From contig CALYPG010000014.1 in NCBI GenBank assembly GCA_945271295.1, forward strand, positions 1 through 60,679: DNA of 60,679 bases, read 5' to 3'. The position numbers and the translations under genes are program-made. Positions 20,303 through 32,028 of this stretch are shown here, piece after piece; position 1 is the first letter of the stretch; the number at the start of each line of letters is the position of its first letter. The notes under the pieces are model-generated. The model did no database searches. It was not told where the DNA came from and saw nothing but the letters and a program-made list of their open reading frames with translations. Origin of the DNA: an uncultured Gilliamella sp. Its GTDB lineage: Bacteria > Pseudomonadota > Gammaproteobacteria > Enterobacterales > Orbaceae.

Positions 20303-21442
20303 TTAATTTGCCTGCTTACGAATAAATGCAGGTATATCTAAAATTTTATGCTCTTCAAGCGAAGATATGGATTGTTCATTAACTGCCTTAGCTAATTTAT
20401 CTTCTTGCTGTTCCATCAAGTTATTTTGTCCAAATAGTGAATTTTGTGTAATCGGTTTGGTAATTTTCACTTCGGGACGTTTATCCATACCGATACCGGT
20501 CGCAACGACAGTTACCCGGATTTCATCAGACATATCTGGATCAAAGGTTGTTCCAACAACAACTGTTGCATTATCAGAAGCAAATGCCCGAACAGTACTA
20601 CCAACTGTTTCAAACTCTTCTAAACCAAGATCTAAACCAGCTGTGACATTAACTAATACGCCACGCGCACCAGATAAATCAATATCTTCAAGTAGTGGGC
20701 TTGAAATTGCCATTTCAGCAGCTTCTTCGGCTCGATTATCACCACTAGCACGACCGGATCCCATCATCGCATAGCCCATTTCAGACATCACTGTTCTTAC
20801 GTCAGCGAAGTCAACATTAATATGACCTGGTTTAGTAATTAGTTCTGCAATTCCTTGTACCGCACCTTTTAAAACACCATTAGCTGCAGCAAAGGCATCT
20901 AATAATTTAACCCCACGACCTAATACTTTTAATAATTTATCATTTGGGATAGTAATTAGCGAGTCAACATGTTTAGCTAACTCAGCAATTCCTTGTTCAG
21001 CAAAAGCCATACGCTTTTTACCTTCAAAAGCAAAAGGCTTTGTTACAACTGCAACTGTTAAAATACCTAATTCTTTGGCAATTTCAGCAACAACAGGGGC
21101 TGCTCCGGTGCCAGTCCCGCCCCCCATTCCTGCTGCAATAAAAACCATATCAGCACCTTCAATCGCACTTCGGATTACTTCTCGGTCTTCTTCAGCAGAA
21201 TTTCTACCTACTTCAGGATTAGCTCCCGCACCAAGTCCTTTAGTAACATTAGTACCGATTTGAATAGTCTGACTTACCTTAATTCTTTTTAATGCTTGTG
21301 CATCCGTATTTGCAGCAAAAAATTCAACACCTTCGATATGCTCAGCAATCATATGTTCGACAGCATTACCACCACCACCGCCGACACCAATAACTTTAAT
21401 GACTGCTGCTGGCTCATCATCTGCAACCATTGGCTCAAACAT
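20303..21442 (-). CDS. ftsZ: Cell division protein FtsZ
   Basis: The tubulin-like GTPase that forms the Z ring at midcell. The GTP-binding G box GGGTGTG is at residues 107-113, and the T7 loop with catalytic acidic residues is in [12 protein letters not shown] variable linker leads to the C-terminal peptide [12 protein letters not shown], which binds FtsA and ZipA. At 379 aa it is similar to E. coli (383). It follows ftsA by 81 bp, a gap large enough for a promoter of its own. Confidence 0.98.
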   Translation of the reverse strand: MFEPMVADDEPAAVIKVIGVGGGGGNAVEHMIAEHIEGVEFFAANTDAQALKRIKVSQTIQIGTNVTKGLGAGANPEVGRNSAEEDREVIRSAIEGADMVFIAAGMGGGTGTGAAPVVAEIAKELGILTVAVVTKPFAFEGKKRMAFAEQGIAELAKHVDSLITIPNDKLLKVLGRGVKLLDAFAAANGVLKGAVQGIAELITKPGHINVDFADVRTVMSEMGYAMMGSGRASGDNRAEEAAEMAISSPLLEDIDLSGARGVLVNVTAGLDLGLEEFETVGSTVRAFASDNATVVVGTTFDPDMSDEIRVTVVATGIGMDKRPEVKITKPITQNSLFGQNNLMEQQEDKLAKAVNEQSISSLEEHKILDIPAFIRKQAN

Positions 21443-21523
21443 AACTTATCTCCACATTTACGATATTAGGACATTGTACAGATAACAGTCTACGATGTCC
21501 ATGAAGTTCTTGTAATATATTAG

Positions 21524-22777
21524 CTAAAATTCTTTCTTAAACCAACTGGTCACTCGTTTAGCTAGCGCTTTTAATGATGATTTGTTTCTATCTTTAACAT
21601 CATCGTTTAATAAATTTTGTTTTCCATAATGTAATAAACCTACTGTAGTTGAACAATAAGGTTTTTGTACATAGTCTGTTAATCCTGATATATTTAATGG
21701 TTGACCTACACGAACTTGATTTTGAAAAACTTTTTCAGCGCATTCTACCATACCTTTTATTTGAGAAGCTCCACCTGTTAATACAATACCTGCCGCCAAT
21801 TGATATTTGACATTCTGTTTTTTAAGTTCATCTTGAAGTATTATCAACTCTTTTTGAACCAACGATAATAATTCTGAATAACGCGGTTCTATGACATCTA
21901 CTAATGTTTGTCTTTGTAATGAGCGGGAAGGTCGACCACCAACGCTTGGTACATCAATCACTTCATCCTTACCAATTAACGATCCTACTGCACATCCATA
22001 ACGTATTTTAATATTTTCAGCATCCATTGGTGGTGCGCCAAATGCATAAGCGATATCGCTAGTGACCACATTGCCAGCATAAGGAATTACAACTGAATGT
22101 TGTAAAGCACCGCCGGTATAAACAGTGACATCCATGGTACCGCCACCCATATCAATCACACAAACACCGAGTTCTTTTTCGTCATCGGTTAACACTGCAT
22201 AACTAGAGGCTAAACCAGAAAAAATAAGTTGATCTACTTTTAATCCACAACGTTCAACTGCTTTCACGATGTTTCTTGCCATATCATTATGACAAGTGAT
22301 TAAATGAACTTTGGCTTTCATTCGAACGCCTGAAAGACCTATTGGATTTTTAATGCCTTCTTGCAAATCAATAGAATACTCTTGTGCTATCACATGTAAT
22401 ATGCGGTGTTCATCTAGAATTCTAACTGATTTGGCGGTATGAACAACATTTTCAACATCATCAGCTGTAACTTCTTCTTCTGATATTGGAACCATACCGA
22501 TTTCATTTTGACAACGGATGTGTTTACCGGAAAGACTTAAATAAACAGAAGATATCTGGCAATCAGCCATTAATTCAGCTTGATCTATAGCTCGTTGGAT
22601 TGATTTCACAACTGACTCTAGATCATTAACACCACCTTTATCGACACCTTTTGATGGGCAATGTCCTACCCCAATAATATTGACAATACCATCAGGAAGA
22701 ACTTCACCAACGAGTGCTAGGACTTTGGACGTGCCTACTTCTAGTCCAACGACCAATTTTTTTTCTGTTGCTTTCAT
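21524..22777 (-). CDS. ftsA: Cell division protein FtsA
   Basis: The actin-like ATPase that ties FtsZ to the inner membrane. The N-terminal KLVVGLEVGTSKVLALVGE is the phosphate-1 region, VCVIDMGGGTMDVTVYTGG is phosphate-2, and GIVLTGGASQIKG the adenosine motif. The C-terminal RVTSWFKKEF is the amphipathic membrane-targeting helix. A 1C subdomain lies in between as usual. Length 417 aa (E. coli 420). It is 20 bp after ftsQ. Confidence 0.97.
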   Translation of the reverse strand: MKATEKKLVVGLEVGTSKVLALVGEVLPDGIVNIIGVGHCPSKGVDKGGVNDLESVVKSIQRAIDQAELMADCQISSVYLSLSGKHIRCQNEIGMVPISEEEVTADDVENVVHTAKSVRILDEHRILHVIAQEYSIDLQEGIKNPIGLSGVRMKAKVHLITCHNDMARNIVKAVERCGLKVDQLIFSGLASSYAVLTDDEKELGVCVIDMGGGTMDVTVYTGGALQHSVVIPYAGNVVTSDIAYAFGAPPMDAENIKIRYGCAVGSLIGKDEVIDVPSVGGRPSRSLQRQTLVDVIEPRYSELLSLVQKELIILQDELKKQNVKYQLAAGIVLTGGASQIKGMVECAEKVFQNQVRVGQPLNISGLTDYVQKPYCSTTVGLLHYGKQNLLNDDVKDRNKSSLKALAKRVTSWFKKEF

Positions 22778-22797
22778 ACTTCAGCCTCAATCATTCG

Positions 22798-23631
22798 TTA
22801 TTGCACCGTTTTTTCTTTTATCACCGAAATACCGCTTTCATAGCGTAAATCAGCGACAGTGATTCTTTCATCTTTTGGTATTCTTACCTGAATTTCAGGC
22901 AGCAATTTAATAAATTGTTGATATCTTTGCTCAATATTTTCACTTCCTAATATTAATTTCATTTCCTGATTTTCTGGACAAAAACCTGCTATACATTGTT
23001 TTATTGTTAGTTGCCAAGCATTTCGTTCATCGGTTACAGTTGATTTTATCTGCAATGTTAACCCACTACTAGCTAATTTCTTTGAAAGATCATTAAATTT
23101 ATAATAAATTTTCACAATTGCTTTTTCTTTGCCCTCAGGGCCATAAAGTTTTGGTAATTGTCTTTCAACAAAATGGTCTAGTGGCACATTAAAAATGTTT
23201 CCATAATTATCTAGTAAAAACAGATCATTCCAATAAAATGCTGGTTTATATTCTTCTATAGATACAATTAATCTGTCAGGCCACTGCTTACGTACACTAG
23301 CTTGCTTAATCCAAGGGAATTGCATTATTTCTTGTTGAATATCATCAACATTTTGTCCAATATAAGTATTAGGTAAACCCAATCCTAAAATTGCTTGTCG
23401 AATATCATCTTCACCAGTGTAAGCATGATCACCATTTAATACCAATTGTGACAATACCATTTGTTCAGGATTATCTATCCAATTTTTGAAACTTGTGACA
23501 ACCCAAACACTGACAGAAATAATCAAAATAAAAAATAAAAAACCAATCAATTGTTTTGTACTACGAAAAATAATTAATCGTCTTTTTTCTTTATCATCTC
23601 GTCTTCGTTCCGCTTGCCGAACTTGTTTCAT
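22798..23631 (-). CDS. ftsQ: Cell division protein FtsQ
   Basis: A bitopic inner membrane divisome protein that recruits FtsL and FtsB. A short basic cytosolic N-terminus (RQAERRRDDKEKRRL) is followed by one transmembrane helix (about residues 30-50, LIGFLFFILIISVSVWVV), a POTRA domain (LVLNGDHAYTGEDDIRQAI and PWIKQASVRKQWPDRLIVSIEEYKPAFYW) and the beta domain. At 277 aa it matches the family. It sits 13 bp after ddlB, as in the canonical cluster. Confidence 0.95.
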   Translation of the reverse strand: MKQVRQAERRRDDKEKRRLIIFRSTKQLIGFLFFILIISVSVWVVTSFKNWIDNPEQMVLSQLVLNGDHAYTGEDDIRQAILGLGLPNTYIGQNVDDIQQEIMQFPWIKQASVRKQWPDRLIVSIEEYKPAFYWNDLFLLDNYGNIFNVPLDHFVERQLPKLYGPEGKEKAIVKIYYKFNDLSKKLASSGLTLQIKSTVTDERNAWQLTIKQCIAGFCPENQEMKLILGSENIEQRYQQFIKLLPEIQVRIPKDERITVADLRYESGISVIKEKTVQ

Positions 23632-23644
23632 AAAATAGAGCCAA

Positions 23645-24553
23645 TTAGACAGTTGCCAGATTTAAGATTCGACACACAAGTTCACTAAATGACCAACCAT
23701 TTTGTTTTGCTGCCATTGGAACTAAACTATGATCTGTCATACCTGGTGCTGTATTTACTTCAAGTAAATATGGATTTTGATTAGCATCAAACATAATATC
23801 TACCCGTCCCCAACCTCGGCATCCAACCGCTTTATATGCATCCAGGGCTAACTTACGAATCTGTTGTTCTTTATCATCCGATAAACCACTAGGACAAAAA
23901 TATTGTGTTGAATCTGACAAATATTTCGCATCATAATCATAAAAATTAGTTGCGGGTTTAATATAAATAGATGGCAGTACTTCTTCACCTACAATTGCTA
24001 CAGTAAATTCTGGGCCCGCTAAAAATGATTCAATCATTACATTGCTATCATATTTAAAAGCAAGTTCAATCGCTGCTGTTAATTCTGACTCTTCATTAAC
24101 ACGAGTCATACCAACACTTGAACCTTCATGGCTAGGTTTAACAAACAATGGCAATCCAAGTTGTTTAACAATGGCATGTACATTGAATGATTGAGATTTA
24201 TCTACCATAACATAATCAGCAACTGGTAAGTTTGAAGCCTTCCAGACCAACTTTGTTTTTAACTTATCCATCGTAAGTGCAGATGATAGTACATCACTAC
24301 CTGTATAAGGTATATTTTGGTAGGTTAAAATTGCTTGAACAATACCATCTTCACCACCTCGTCCGTGAAGAATCACAAAAGCTTTGGTAAACCCTTCTTC
24401 TTTTAAATGGGTAATTGGATGATTTTTAGTGTCAATAAGATGTGCATCAATCCCACCAGCTAATAATCCAGCCAGCACAGCATTACCTGATTTAAGTGAC
24501 ACTTCACGTTCAGCAGATGTTCCACCATACAATATCGCAATTTTATCAATCAT
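23645..24553 (-). CDS. ddlB: D-alanine--D-alanine ligase
   Basis: An ATP-grasp ligase making the D-Ala-D-Ala dipeptide for peptidoglycan. The start [19 protein letters not shown], the loop HGRGGEDG, the D-Ala-site segment [11 protein letters not shown] and the metal-binding [15 protein letters not shown] are all present. At 302 aa it is the DdlB size. Its start overlaps the end of murC by 8 bp. The Tyr of the EGSSVG/Y region that separates D-Ala from D-Lac ligases was not assigned; D-Ala specificity is taken from context. Confidence 0.96.
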   Translation of the reverse strand: MIDKIAILYGGTSAEREVSLKSGNAVLAGLLAGGIDAHLIDTKNHPITHLKEEGFTKAFVILHGRGGEDGIVQAILTYQNIPYTGSDVLSSALTMDKLKTKLVWKASNLPVADYVMVDKSQSFNVHAIVKQLGLPLFVKPSHEGSSVGMTRVNEESELTAAIELAFKYDSNVMIESFLAGPEFTVAIVGEEVLPSIYIKPATNFYDYDAKYLSDSTQYFCPSGLSDDKEQQIRKLALDAYKAVGCRGWGRVDIMFDANQNPYLLEVNTAPGMTDHSLVPMAAKQNGWSFSELVCRILNLATV

Positions 24554-26000
24554 TATGTACCTCTTTTAAAAATAATTGAGTGTTAATAAGCTGACGTGCA
24601 ATACGCCCAACACTTCCAGCACCTTGAGTTAGCAAAAGATCGTTTCCTTGTAAAACTTCGTTCATGATTTCGGGTAAAAGCTCTAAATCGGAAACATAAA
24701 TTGGATCAACTTTACCGCGATTTCGAATTGAACGACATAATGAGCGACTATCTGCACCGGCAATGGGCTGCTCACCAGCAGAATAGACATCTAACATCAC
24801 CAAGGCATCAACTTGGGAAAGTACTTGGGCAAAATCATCAAACAGATCTCGAGTACGGGTATATCTATGCGGTTGAAAAATCATGACTAAACGACGATCT
24901 GGCCAACCGTTGCGAGCGGCTTGAATTGTTGCATTTACTTCACTTGGATGATGACCATAATCATCAACTACCATAATATCACCGCCATTGAGGTGAGGGT
25001 AAAAGCCTAACAAATCAAAACGTCGATTGGTGCCTGCAAATTTAGCCAACGCATTAATTATTGATTCATCATCTATACCATCTTCCGTTGCCACAATAAT
25101 TGCTGCAACAGAATTTAGAGCATTATGTTTTCCTGGTGCATTTAATTCTATATGTAAATCATTTCGATTTGGGCGACTAACCGTGTAATAACTTTTACCT
25201 TGTTCTTGACGGTAATTTTTTATCACTACATCTGCTTCTTGATTAAAACCATAAGTGATTATTTTACGTCCAACAACCGGTAATAATTCCTTATTAATTG
25301 GATCGTCATAACATATAACCGCTAAACCATAAAAAGGAAGATTACGTAAAAAAGAGATAAATGTTTGTTTAAGATTTTCTACTTTGCCTTGATAGGTATC
25401 CATATGATCGGGTTCAATATTCGTAACGATAGATACCATTGGTTGTAAATGTAAAAATGATGCATCACTTTCATCGGCTTCAGCGATAAAGTAACGACTA
25501 CTACCTAATTGAGCATGAGTACCTGCTGCTTTAACTAAACCGCCATTGACAAAAGTTGGGTCGAGTTTTGCTTCAGCATATATTGCTGTTACCATTGCTG
25601 TAGTAGTGGTTTTGCCATGAGTTCCAGCAACCGCAATACCATAACGAAAGCGCATCAATTCAGCTAACATTTCCGCTCGTTGAATTACGGGAATTCGAGC
25701 TTCACGGGCGGCCACAACTTCAATATTATCTTGTGCAATAGCAGAAGAAATAACAACTACACTTGAATTAAGCACATTTTCGGCGGTGTGACCAATAACA
25801 ATTTTTACGCCTAATGTTTCTAAATGCTGGGTAACTGCATTTTCAGTGATATCAGAACCACTAATTTGATAACCTTCATTAGCAAGAACCTCAGCAATTC
25901 CACCCATACCCGCGCCACCAATACCCACAAAATGGATATGTTTAACCCGTTTCATTTCGGGAATAATTGCTCTTAATTCTGCTAACTTTTTTATATTCAC
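24546..26000 (-). CDS. murC: UDP-N-acetylmuramate--L-alanine ligase
   Basis: Adds L-Ala to UDP-MurNAc in the cytosol. The N-terminal Rossmann start [30 protein letters not shown], the ATP P-loop [13 protein letters not shown], the metal/substrate region NIEPDHMD, and [12 protein letters not shown] with FQPHRYTRT in the C-terminal domain are complete. At 484 aa it is near the E. coli length (491). It lies 14 bp after murG and overlaps ddlB. Confidence 0.97.
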   Translation of the reverse strand: MNIKKLAELRAIIPEMKRVKHIHFVGIGGAGMGGIAEVLANEGYQISGSDITENAVTQHLETLGVKIVIGHTAENVLNSSVVVISSAIAQDNIEVVAAREARIPVIQRAEMLAELMRFRYGIAVAGTHGKTTTTAMVTAIYAEAKLDPTFVNGGLVKAAGTHAQLGSSRYFIAEADESDASFLHLQPMVSIVTNIEPDHMDTYQGKVENLKQTFISFLRNLPFYGLAVICYDDPINKELLPVVGRKIITYGFNQEADVVIKNYRQEQGKSYYTVSRPNRNDLHIELNAPGKHNALNSVAAIIVATEDGIDDESIINALAKFAGTNRRFDLLGFYPHLNGGDIMVVDDYGHHPSEVNATIQAARNGWPDRRLVMIFQPHRYTRTRDLFDDFAQVLSQVDALVMLDVYSAGEQPIAGADSRSLCRSIRNRGKVDPIYVSDLELLPEIMNEVLQGNDLLLTQGAGSVGRIARQLINTQLFLKEVHND

Positions 26001-26014
26001 TATTTAACTCCTAA

Positions 26015-27067
26015 TTATCTTATCACTGAATCAATTGTTTCGGCTACTCTTTCAGTAGAATTTTCAATAGCTAAACTTTTAGCTTTAATTGCCATTTTCA
26101 CTAATTGCTCTCTATTTAAATTTATTAACAAATTGAATAATGATTCAACATTAAAATCGGCTTGCTCAACAACATTTGCAGCACCAACATCAACTAAAGA
26201 TTTAGCATTCCAAAATTGTTGGCGATCTTTATGCATGAATGGAACAAAAATGGCACCAATTCCAACAACTTCTATTTCGCTAACAGTCAAGGCTCCACTT
26301 CGACAAATAACAATATCTGCCCAACTATAAGCATAAGCTACATCAGTAATAAATTCAGTTACTTTATTATTTGTTATATTGCAATCCTTATAAGATTCAA
26401 TAACCTGATCCAACATTCCTTTGCCAGTTTGATGCCATACAATATAGTTTTCCCCTAATTTAGCTATCACTTGAGGTACAATATCATTTATAATTTTGGC
26501 ACCTTGACTCCCTCCCATTACCAGAATTCTAATTGGTCCTTCGCGATCTTTAAATCTTTGCATGGGCTCTGGTATATTGAGTAGATCAGTACGAACAGGA
26601 TTACCTACAATTTCAGCTTTTGGAAATGCAGTAGGAAATGCTTGTAAAACTTTAGTGGCAATCTTCGCTAACCACTTATTGGTTAATCCAGCAACACCAT
26701 TTTGTTCGTGTATTACTATCGGAATACCAAGTGTTTTAGCTGCAAAGCCACCTGGACCAGAAACATAGCCTCCCATACCTAAGACAACATCAGGACGATA
26801 GGCCTTTAAAATTTTCCTTGCTTGCAACATCGCTTTTAAAATTTTGTATGGTGCTTTTAATAATGCAAGCACGCCTTTACCTCGTAATCCAGATATTTCT
26901 ATAAAGTCAATATCAATACCATTATCAGGAACTAATTGCGCCTCCATACGATCAGCTGTACCAAGCCATCGCACTTGCCAACCCTGCTTCATTAAATAGT
27001 GCGCAACTGCAATCCCTGGAAAAACATGTCCCCCTGTTCCTCCTGCCATAACCAATAATTTCTTCAT
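26015..27067 (-). CDS. murG: UDP-GlcNAc--MurNAc-pentapeptide-PP-undecaprenol GlcNAc transferase
   Basis: The GT-B glycosyltransferase that turns lipid I into lipid II at the inner leaflet of the inner membrane. The N-terminal glycine-rich loop [18 protein letters not shown] [19 protein letters not shown] and the second, [15 protein letters not shown], contact the lipid-linked acceptor; [15 protein letters not shown] and [23 protein letters not shown] bind UDP-GlcNAc. Length 350 aa. Its ATG shares one base with the ftsW stop (TAATG), indicating coupled translation. Confidence 0.97.
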   Translation of the reverse strand: MKKLLVMAGGTGGHVFPGIAVAHYLMKQGWQVRWLGTADRMEAQLVPDNGIDIDFIEISGLRGKGVLALLKAPYKILKAMLQARKILKAYRPDVVLGMGGYVSGPGGFAAKTLGIPIVIHEQNGVAGLTNKWLAKIATKVLQAFPTAFPKAEIVGNPVRTDLLNIPEPMQRFKDREGPIRILVMGGSQGAKIINDIVPQVIAKLGENYIVWHQTGKGMLDQVIESYKDCNITNNKVTEFITDVAYAYSWADIVICRSGALTVSEIEVVGIGAIFVPFMHKDRQQFWNAKSLVDVGAANVVEQADFNVESLFNLLINLNREQLVKMAIKAKSLAIENSTERVAETIDSVIR

Positions 27068-28218
27068 TATTTTATTGACCTTATTCTTGCTTGTGCTTGT
27101 TTTCGCCTAAATTCAAAATCAATTCTAAGTAGTATTGCAACAGCTATACTCATTACAATTAAACTTGAACCACCATAACTAATAAATGGCAAAGTTAAAC
27201 CTTTGGTTGGTAACATACCAGATGTTACACCAATATTCACAAAAGTTTGAAATCCAAACCAAATACCAATTTCACAGGCTAAATAGCCTGAGAATAGAAC
27301 TCTCTCATTTAATGCCCGATAACCAATTGCCATAGCTTTAAAAGTTAAAAAGAAAAGTAATGCCAATAACGATATAACACCAACATAACCATATTCTTCC
27401 GAGATAATTGAAAAAATAAAATCAGTATGACATTCAGGTAAATACCCTAATTTGAGGATCGAATTACCCATACCTTGACCAAATAACCCACCGCTACCTA
27501 TCGCCATTAATGATGCAATTAACTGATAACCAGAACCTGTTGCATCTTGCCATGGGTCAAGAAAGCTTAATAACCGAGCTAACCGATACGATTCAAATAA
27601 AATCAAACTAACTACAGTTAAAATACCTGTCGATAAAATAGCGATAAACTGCCACAATTTAGCACCAGCAATAAATAAAATACCAATAGTAACCATAAAT
27701 AAAACAATAACTGTTCCTAAATCTGGTTGCAATAATAACAAAATAGACAAAATTGACATGATAGCCATTGGTTTAAAAAATCCCCAAAAACCACTTTGCA
27801 CTTCATCTGATTTACGAGCCAAATAACCAGCTAAATACAAAAATAATGCTAATTTAGAAAGTTCAGCTGGTTGGAAATTAAATACACCTAATGGTATCCA
27901 ACGTGACGCACCGTTGATTGAAGTGCCAATACCCAATACTACAACTAACATCGCGATAACAAGAATTAACAATACTGTGCCAAACTGTTGCCAACGTTGC
28001 ATAGGAACATACAAAGTAATCAGTATTAAAAATAATGATATACCAAGTTGAATTAATTCACGCTGAGTATAAAAAAAAGGATTACTTTCACTAAATGACA
28101 TGGAAGCTGATGTAACCATAGTTAAACCAAATACCATTAAACCAATTACTGTCCATAATAATTGATTATCAAATGGCACATGTGGGTTAACTTGCTTTTT
28201 AATCCCTAAAAGATTCAT
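27067..28218 (-). CDS. ftsW: Septal peptidoglycan polymerase FtsW
   Basis: A SEDS-family glycosyltransferase that polymerises lipid II at the septum together with FtsI. About ten transmembrane helices are visible. Hallmarks are the catalytic-loop region [42 protein letters not shown], and [20 protein letters not shown] near the C-terminus. Length 383 aa. It overlaps both neighbours by one base. Confidence 0.96.
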   Translation of the reverse strand: MNLLGIKKQVNPHVPFDNQLLWTVIGLMVFGLTMVTSASMSFSESNPFFYTQRELIQLGISLFLILITLYVPMQRWQQFGTVLLILVIAMLVVVLGIGTSINGASRWIPLGVFNFQPAELSKLALFLYLAGYLARKSDEVQSGFWGFFKPMAIMSILSILLLLQPDLGTVIVLFMVTIGILFIAGAKLWQFIAILSTGILTVVSLILFESYRLARLLSFLDPWQDATGSGYQLIASLMAIGSGGLFGQGMGNSILKLGYLPECHTDFIFSIISEEYGYVGVISLLALLFFLTFKAMAIGYRALNERVLFSGYLACEIGIWFGFQTFVNIGVTSGMLPTKGLTLPFISYGGSSLIVMSIAVAILLRIDFEFRRKQAQARIRSIK

Positions 28219-29549
28219 TACGCATTTCCTTTAGTCACTTGCTTAGCTAATTTTACAAATTGTTCCCCTCGTTCTATATAATTTTTGAACTGATCTAAAC
28301 TTGCACAAGCTGGAGAGAGTAAGACGACATCATCCGATACAACCTTTTGGGCAATAATTTGCATCGCTTCTGCTAAAGTTTCAGTCATAGTTGTAATATT
28401 GGGTACTAACTTCGCAAGCAATGAGCGATCCCTTCCAAAACAAAAAATTTCAAGATTGCTGCTTTGTAAATAAGGAACTAATGGTGAGAAATCAGCTGAT
28501 TTACCATCTCCACCTAATAATAGAAACAACTTTCCTTTACAAACTACACTTTTTAAAGCTGATTCCGTGCTACCTACATTGGTTGCTTTGGAATCATTAA
28601 TCCATTTCACACCATTTTTTTCTAAAACTAATTCAAAACGATGTGGTAGACCTTGAAACTCAGCAATGGTTGCTAAACTAAATTTTCGAGAGATCATTAA
28701 TCTATCAACAATGGCCAAAGCAGCTAATGCGTTTAGATAATTATGACAACCTGTTAATTTCATCATATTAGTTGCCAATACTGGTTGTTCCTTAGCAATC
28801 AAATAATCACACTGACTATTTAAGTGATAATCCCCTTGTGTCAATCCAAATGACAATATATCAGTGTGATTGTTCTCAGGAATTGTTAATTTATCATCAT
28901 AATTAATAACACAACATTTAGCATTGTGATAAATACGTTGTTTGGCTTCAACATATTGCATCAAACCATGAGGATAACGATCCATATGATCTTCTGAAAT
29001 GTTTAAAATGGTAGCAACCGTTGCGCTTAAACTTGTGGTTGTTTCTAATTGAAAACTTGATAACTCAAGCACATATATATCACAATCTTGCTTTAATAAG
29101 GTTAAAGCAGGTCGTCCAATATTGCCTCCAACCCCTACTTTAATCCCAGCAGATTTAATTATTTCACCAACTAAAGTTGTGACTGTCGTTTTACCATTAG
29201 CTCCGGTAATGGCTACAATTTTTTTATTCGTTTGCTGATTAACTTCACGACAAAAAAGCTCAATATCACCAATAATTTCAATACCTTTTTCAGCCGCTTT
29301 TTGTAATTCAGGTGTTGATATTGCAATACCAGGACTGGCAATGATTAAATCAGCTTCAAGTAACCAATCAGCCTTTAATCCTCCTAAATGATAAACAATA
29401 CGCTTATCGAGTTGATCTAATCCAGTTGGCGATAAACGCGTATCAATAACTTTAGGAATAACATTTTGAGCAAGAAAATAGTCGACACAAGAAAGCCCTG
29501 TAATGCCTAAGCCAATAATAAGGACATTTTTGCCTTGATAGCTAACCAT
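28218..29549 (-). CDS. murD: UDP-N-acetylmuramoyl-L-alanine--D-glutamate ligase
   Basis: Adds D-Glu to UDP-MurNAc-L-Ala. Domain 1 is a Rossmann fold starting [18 protein letters not shown]; the ATP loop is [24 protein letters not shown] and [10 protein letters not shown] follow, with [16 protein letters not shown] and [11 protein letters not shown] in the C-terminal part. Length 443 aa (E. coli 438). It is 24 bp after mraY. Confidence 0.97.
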   Translation of the reverse strand: MVSYQGKNVLIIGLGITGLSCVDYFLAQNVIPKVIDTRLSPTGLDQLDKRIVYHLGGLKADWLLEADLIIASPGIAISTPELQKAAEKGIEIIGDIELFCREVNQQTNKKIVAITGANGKTTVTTLVGEIIKSAGIKVGVGGNIGRPALTLLKQDCDIYVLELSSFQLETTTSLSATVATILNISEDHMDRYPHGLMQYVEAKQRIYHNAKCCVINYDDKLTIPENNHTDILSFGLTQGDYHLNSQCDYLIAKEQPVLATNMMKLTGCHNYLNALAALAIVDRLMISRKFSLATIAEFQGLPHRFELVLEKNGVKWINDSKATNVGSTESALKSVVCKGKLFLLLGGDGKSADFSPLVPYLQSSNLEIFCFGRDRSLLAKLVPNITTMTETLAEAMQIIAQKVVSDDVVLLSPACASLDQFKNYIERGEQFVKLAKQVTKGNA

Positions 29550-29573
29550 GATTTAATCCTGATCTATTTTTAT

Positions 29574-30656
29574 TTAACGTAATTTCAATGTTAATAAACC
29601 AATTAATACTAACATTAATGAAATAATCCAAAATCGAACAATTACTCGTGGTTCAGGCCAACCTTTAAGTTCATAATGGTGATGAATAGGTGCCATACGA
29701 AAAATCCGCTTACCTCGTAATTTGAATGAGCCGACTTGTAAAATCACCGATAAGGTTTCAATAACAAATATGCCACCCATGATTAATAATAAAAATTCTT
29801 GGCGTAATAAAACTGAAATAATACCTAATACACCACCTAATGCCAGTGAACCGACATCGCCCATAAATACCATTGCCGGATAAGTGTTAAACCATAAAAA
29901 ACCAAGTCCCGCACCGATAATTGCTGTACAAACAATCATTAATTCAGCACTAAATTTAATATAAGGAATATGTAAATACGCGGCAAAATTGATATTGCCT
30001 GTTGCCCAAGATACCAGAGCTAAACCTGCTGCAACAAATACAGTTGGCATAATAGCTAATCCATCAAGACCATCTGTTAAATTAACCGCATTACCGGCCC
30101 CAACAATTACAATATAAGTTAGTAAAATAAACCATAATCCTAATTGCGGTGCTACATCTTTAAAAAATGGTATGACAAGTACTGTCACAGCGCTATCTTT
30201 ACCATAAGCATAAAGTCCAAATGCAACAATTAATGCAATAACTGATTGCCAAAAGTATTTCCATCTGGCGATAAGACCTGCTGTATTTTTACGAATCACT
30301 TTTAAATAGTCATCAGCAAATCCGACAATTCCATAACCAATTAACACAAATAAGGTTAACCAAACGTAAGGATTACGAAGATCTGCCCATAAAAATACTG
30401 ACAACGAAATTGATGCCAAAATAAGCGTCCCTCCCATCGTAGGGGTACCTTTTTTACTAAAATGGGATTCAGGACCGTCGTTACGTACTACTTGACCAAT
30501 TTGTAGTTTTTGTAACCAATTAATGACTTTTTGCCCCATAAATAAAGAAATAGCCAATGAGGTTAATAAACCCAAAATAGCTCTAACTGTTAAATAAGAG
30601 ATAACATTAAAAAAGGTAAAATGTTTAACTAAATATTCAGATATCCACACCAACAT
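29574..30656 (-). CDS. mraY: Phospho-MurNAc-pentapeptide transferase
   Basis: The inner membrane enzyme that makes lipid I by moving phospho-MurNAc-pentapeptide to undecaprenyl phosphate. Ten helices are visible. Active-site segments are [10 protein letters not shown], the Asp pair in [10 protein letters not shown], the loop [13 protein letters not shown], and [11 protein letters not shown], with [17 protein letters not shown] (HHH motif) near the end. Length 360 aa, identical to E. coli. The gap to murF is 4 bp. Confidence 0.98.
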   Translation of the reverse strand: MLVWISEYLVKHFTFFNVISYLTVRAILGLLTSLAISLFMGQKVINWLQKLQIGQVVRNDGPESHFSKKGTPTMGGTLILASISLSVFLWADLRNPYVWLTLFVLIGYGIVGFADDYLKVIRKNTAGLIARWKYFWQSVIALIVAFGLYAYGKDSAVTVLVIPFFKDVAPQLGLWFILLTYIVIVGAGNAVNLTDGLDGLAIMPTVFVAAGLALVSWATGNINFAAYLHIPYIKFSAELMIVCTAIIGAGLGFLWFNTYPAMVFMGDVGSLALGGVLGIISVLLRQEFLLLIMGGIFVIETLSVILQVGSFKLRGKRIFRMAPIHHHYELKGWPEPRVIVRFWIISLMLVLIGLLTLKLR

Positions 30657-30660
30657 AATT

Positions 30661-32028
30661 TTAATCCTGACTCATTCTAAATTGTTTAATAGTTTCTATT
30701 AAGTTTTCCATTTTTGCACTACGTGATCCTTTTACAAGCATAGTTAATGTTGAATGCTGACATAATAGTGTTAACAGATAATTAGCTGCATCTGGTTGGT
30801 TAGCAAAATGATGCCCAACTTGGCTAAATTCACTTATAATTCGGCTTAGGTTTCCTACACTAACTACACAATCAAGTTGGTATTGCCTTGCAAGTTCGCC
30901 TATTTGCTGATGATATTTTTCGGCGTCACGCCCTAATTCAGCCATATCACCTACTACTAATACTCTATAACCTGGCTGTTTAGCTAAAACTTGAATTGCT
31001 GCAGTCATTGAGCCAACATTAGCATTATAAGAATCATCCCAAATCAATTGGGTTGAATTTAATCTTATTGGGAATAATCGACCTTTAACCGGCTTTAAAG
31101 AAATCAGACCTTGTTGAATTTCTTCAAAATTTGCACCAACCGAAATAGCTAAAGCTGATGCAGCAATTGCATTTGCAACATTATGTTGCCCAACTAATGG
31201 TAATGTTATTTCACATTCACCTTGCGGTGTATGTAATGTAAAATTAGTAAACTCGCCTTCTCGAATATTAGTAGCATAAAAATCTGCCGATTGTTTAGAT
31301 AACGAAAAAGTCCAAACTTTTTTATCTTTTAAATTAGTCAGCCACTTATCTGAGCAACTATCCAAATTGATGATAGCAATATCGCCTTTGGATAACCCTT
31401 GAAAAATTTCACCTTTTGCAGTTGCCACACCATCAAGTGAACCAAAACCTTCAATATGAGCATGCGCAATATTATTAATTAATGCAGTTTGTGGTTTGAC
31501 AATATTGGTGGTATAGGCAATTTCACCAATATGATTAGCGCCTAATTCAATAACCGCAAACTGATCTTGTGGGGTTAAACGAAATAATGTAAGTGGTACC
31601 CCAATATCATTATTGAGATTACCTTGTGTATAAAGTGTTTGTCCACAATACTGTAAAATTGCAGCGGTCATTTCTTTTACCGAAGTTTTGCCAGAAGAGC
31701 CAGTGAGTGCCACAACTTTAGCTGAACTTTGTTGTCGAATGAAAGCAGCAATTTGTCCTAATACTTGGTGAGTATCTGCAACCACAATTTGCGGTAGTAA
31801 ACCATCAAGTTTACGGTTAACAATAACTGCAATAGCACCATCTTTGATAGCTTGATGGGCAAATTCATGACCATCAAACTTATCACCGACTAAGGCAATA
31901 AAAAGTGAATTTTTAACGATTTTACGCGAATCTATACTAATTGAATCAACAATCACTGCTTCATCTTCAATATTGTAAGACTTACCTTTGACTAAGGTTT
32001 TAATTTGCTTAATAACTAATGGAATCAT
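30661..32028 (-). CDS. murF: UDP-MurNAc-tripeptide--D-alanyl-D-alanine ligase
   Basis: Completes the cytosolic UDP-MurNAc-pentapeptide by adding D-Ala-D-Ala made by DdlB. The N-terminal domain has [25 protein letters not shown]; the ATP loop is [14 protein letters not shown]; then [28 protein letters not shown] and [13 protein letters not shown]. Length 455 aa. It overlaps the end of murE by 4 bp. Confidence 0.97.
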   Translation of the reverse strand: MIPLVIKQIKTLVKGKSYNIEDEAVIVDSISIDSRKIVKNSLFIALVGDKFDGHEFAHQAIKDGAIAVIVNRKLDGLLPQIVVADTHQVLGQIAAFIRQQSSAKVVALTGSSGKTSVKEMTAAILQYCGQTLYTQGNLNNDIGVPLTLFRLTPQDQFAVIELGANHIGEIAYTTNIVKPQTALINNIAHAHIEGFGSLDGVATAKGEIFQGLSKGDIAIINLDSCSDKWLTNLKDKKVWTFSLSKQSADFYATNIREGEFTNFTLHTPQGECEITLPLVGQHNVANAIAASALAISVGANFEEIQQGLISLKPVKGRLFPIRLNSTQLIWDDSYNANVGSMTAAIQVLAKQPGYRVLVVGDMAELGRDAEKYHQQIGELARQYQLDCVVSVGNLSRIISEFSQVGHHFANQPDAANYLLTLLCQHSTLTMLVKGSRSAKMENLIETIKQFRMSQD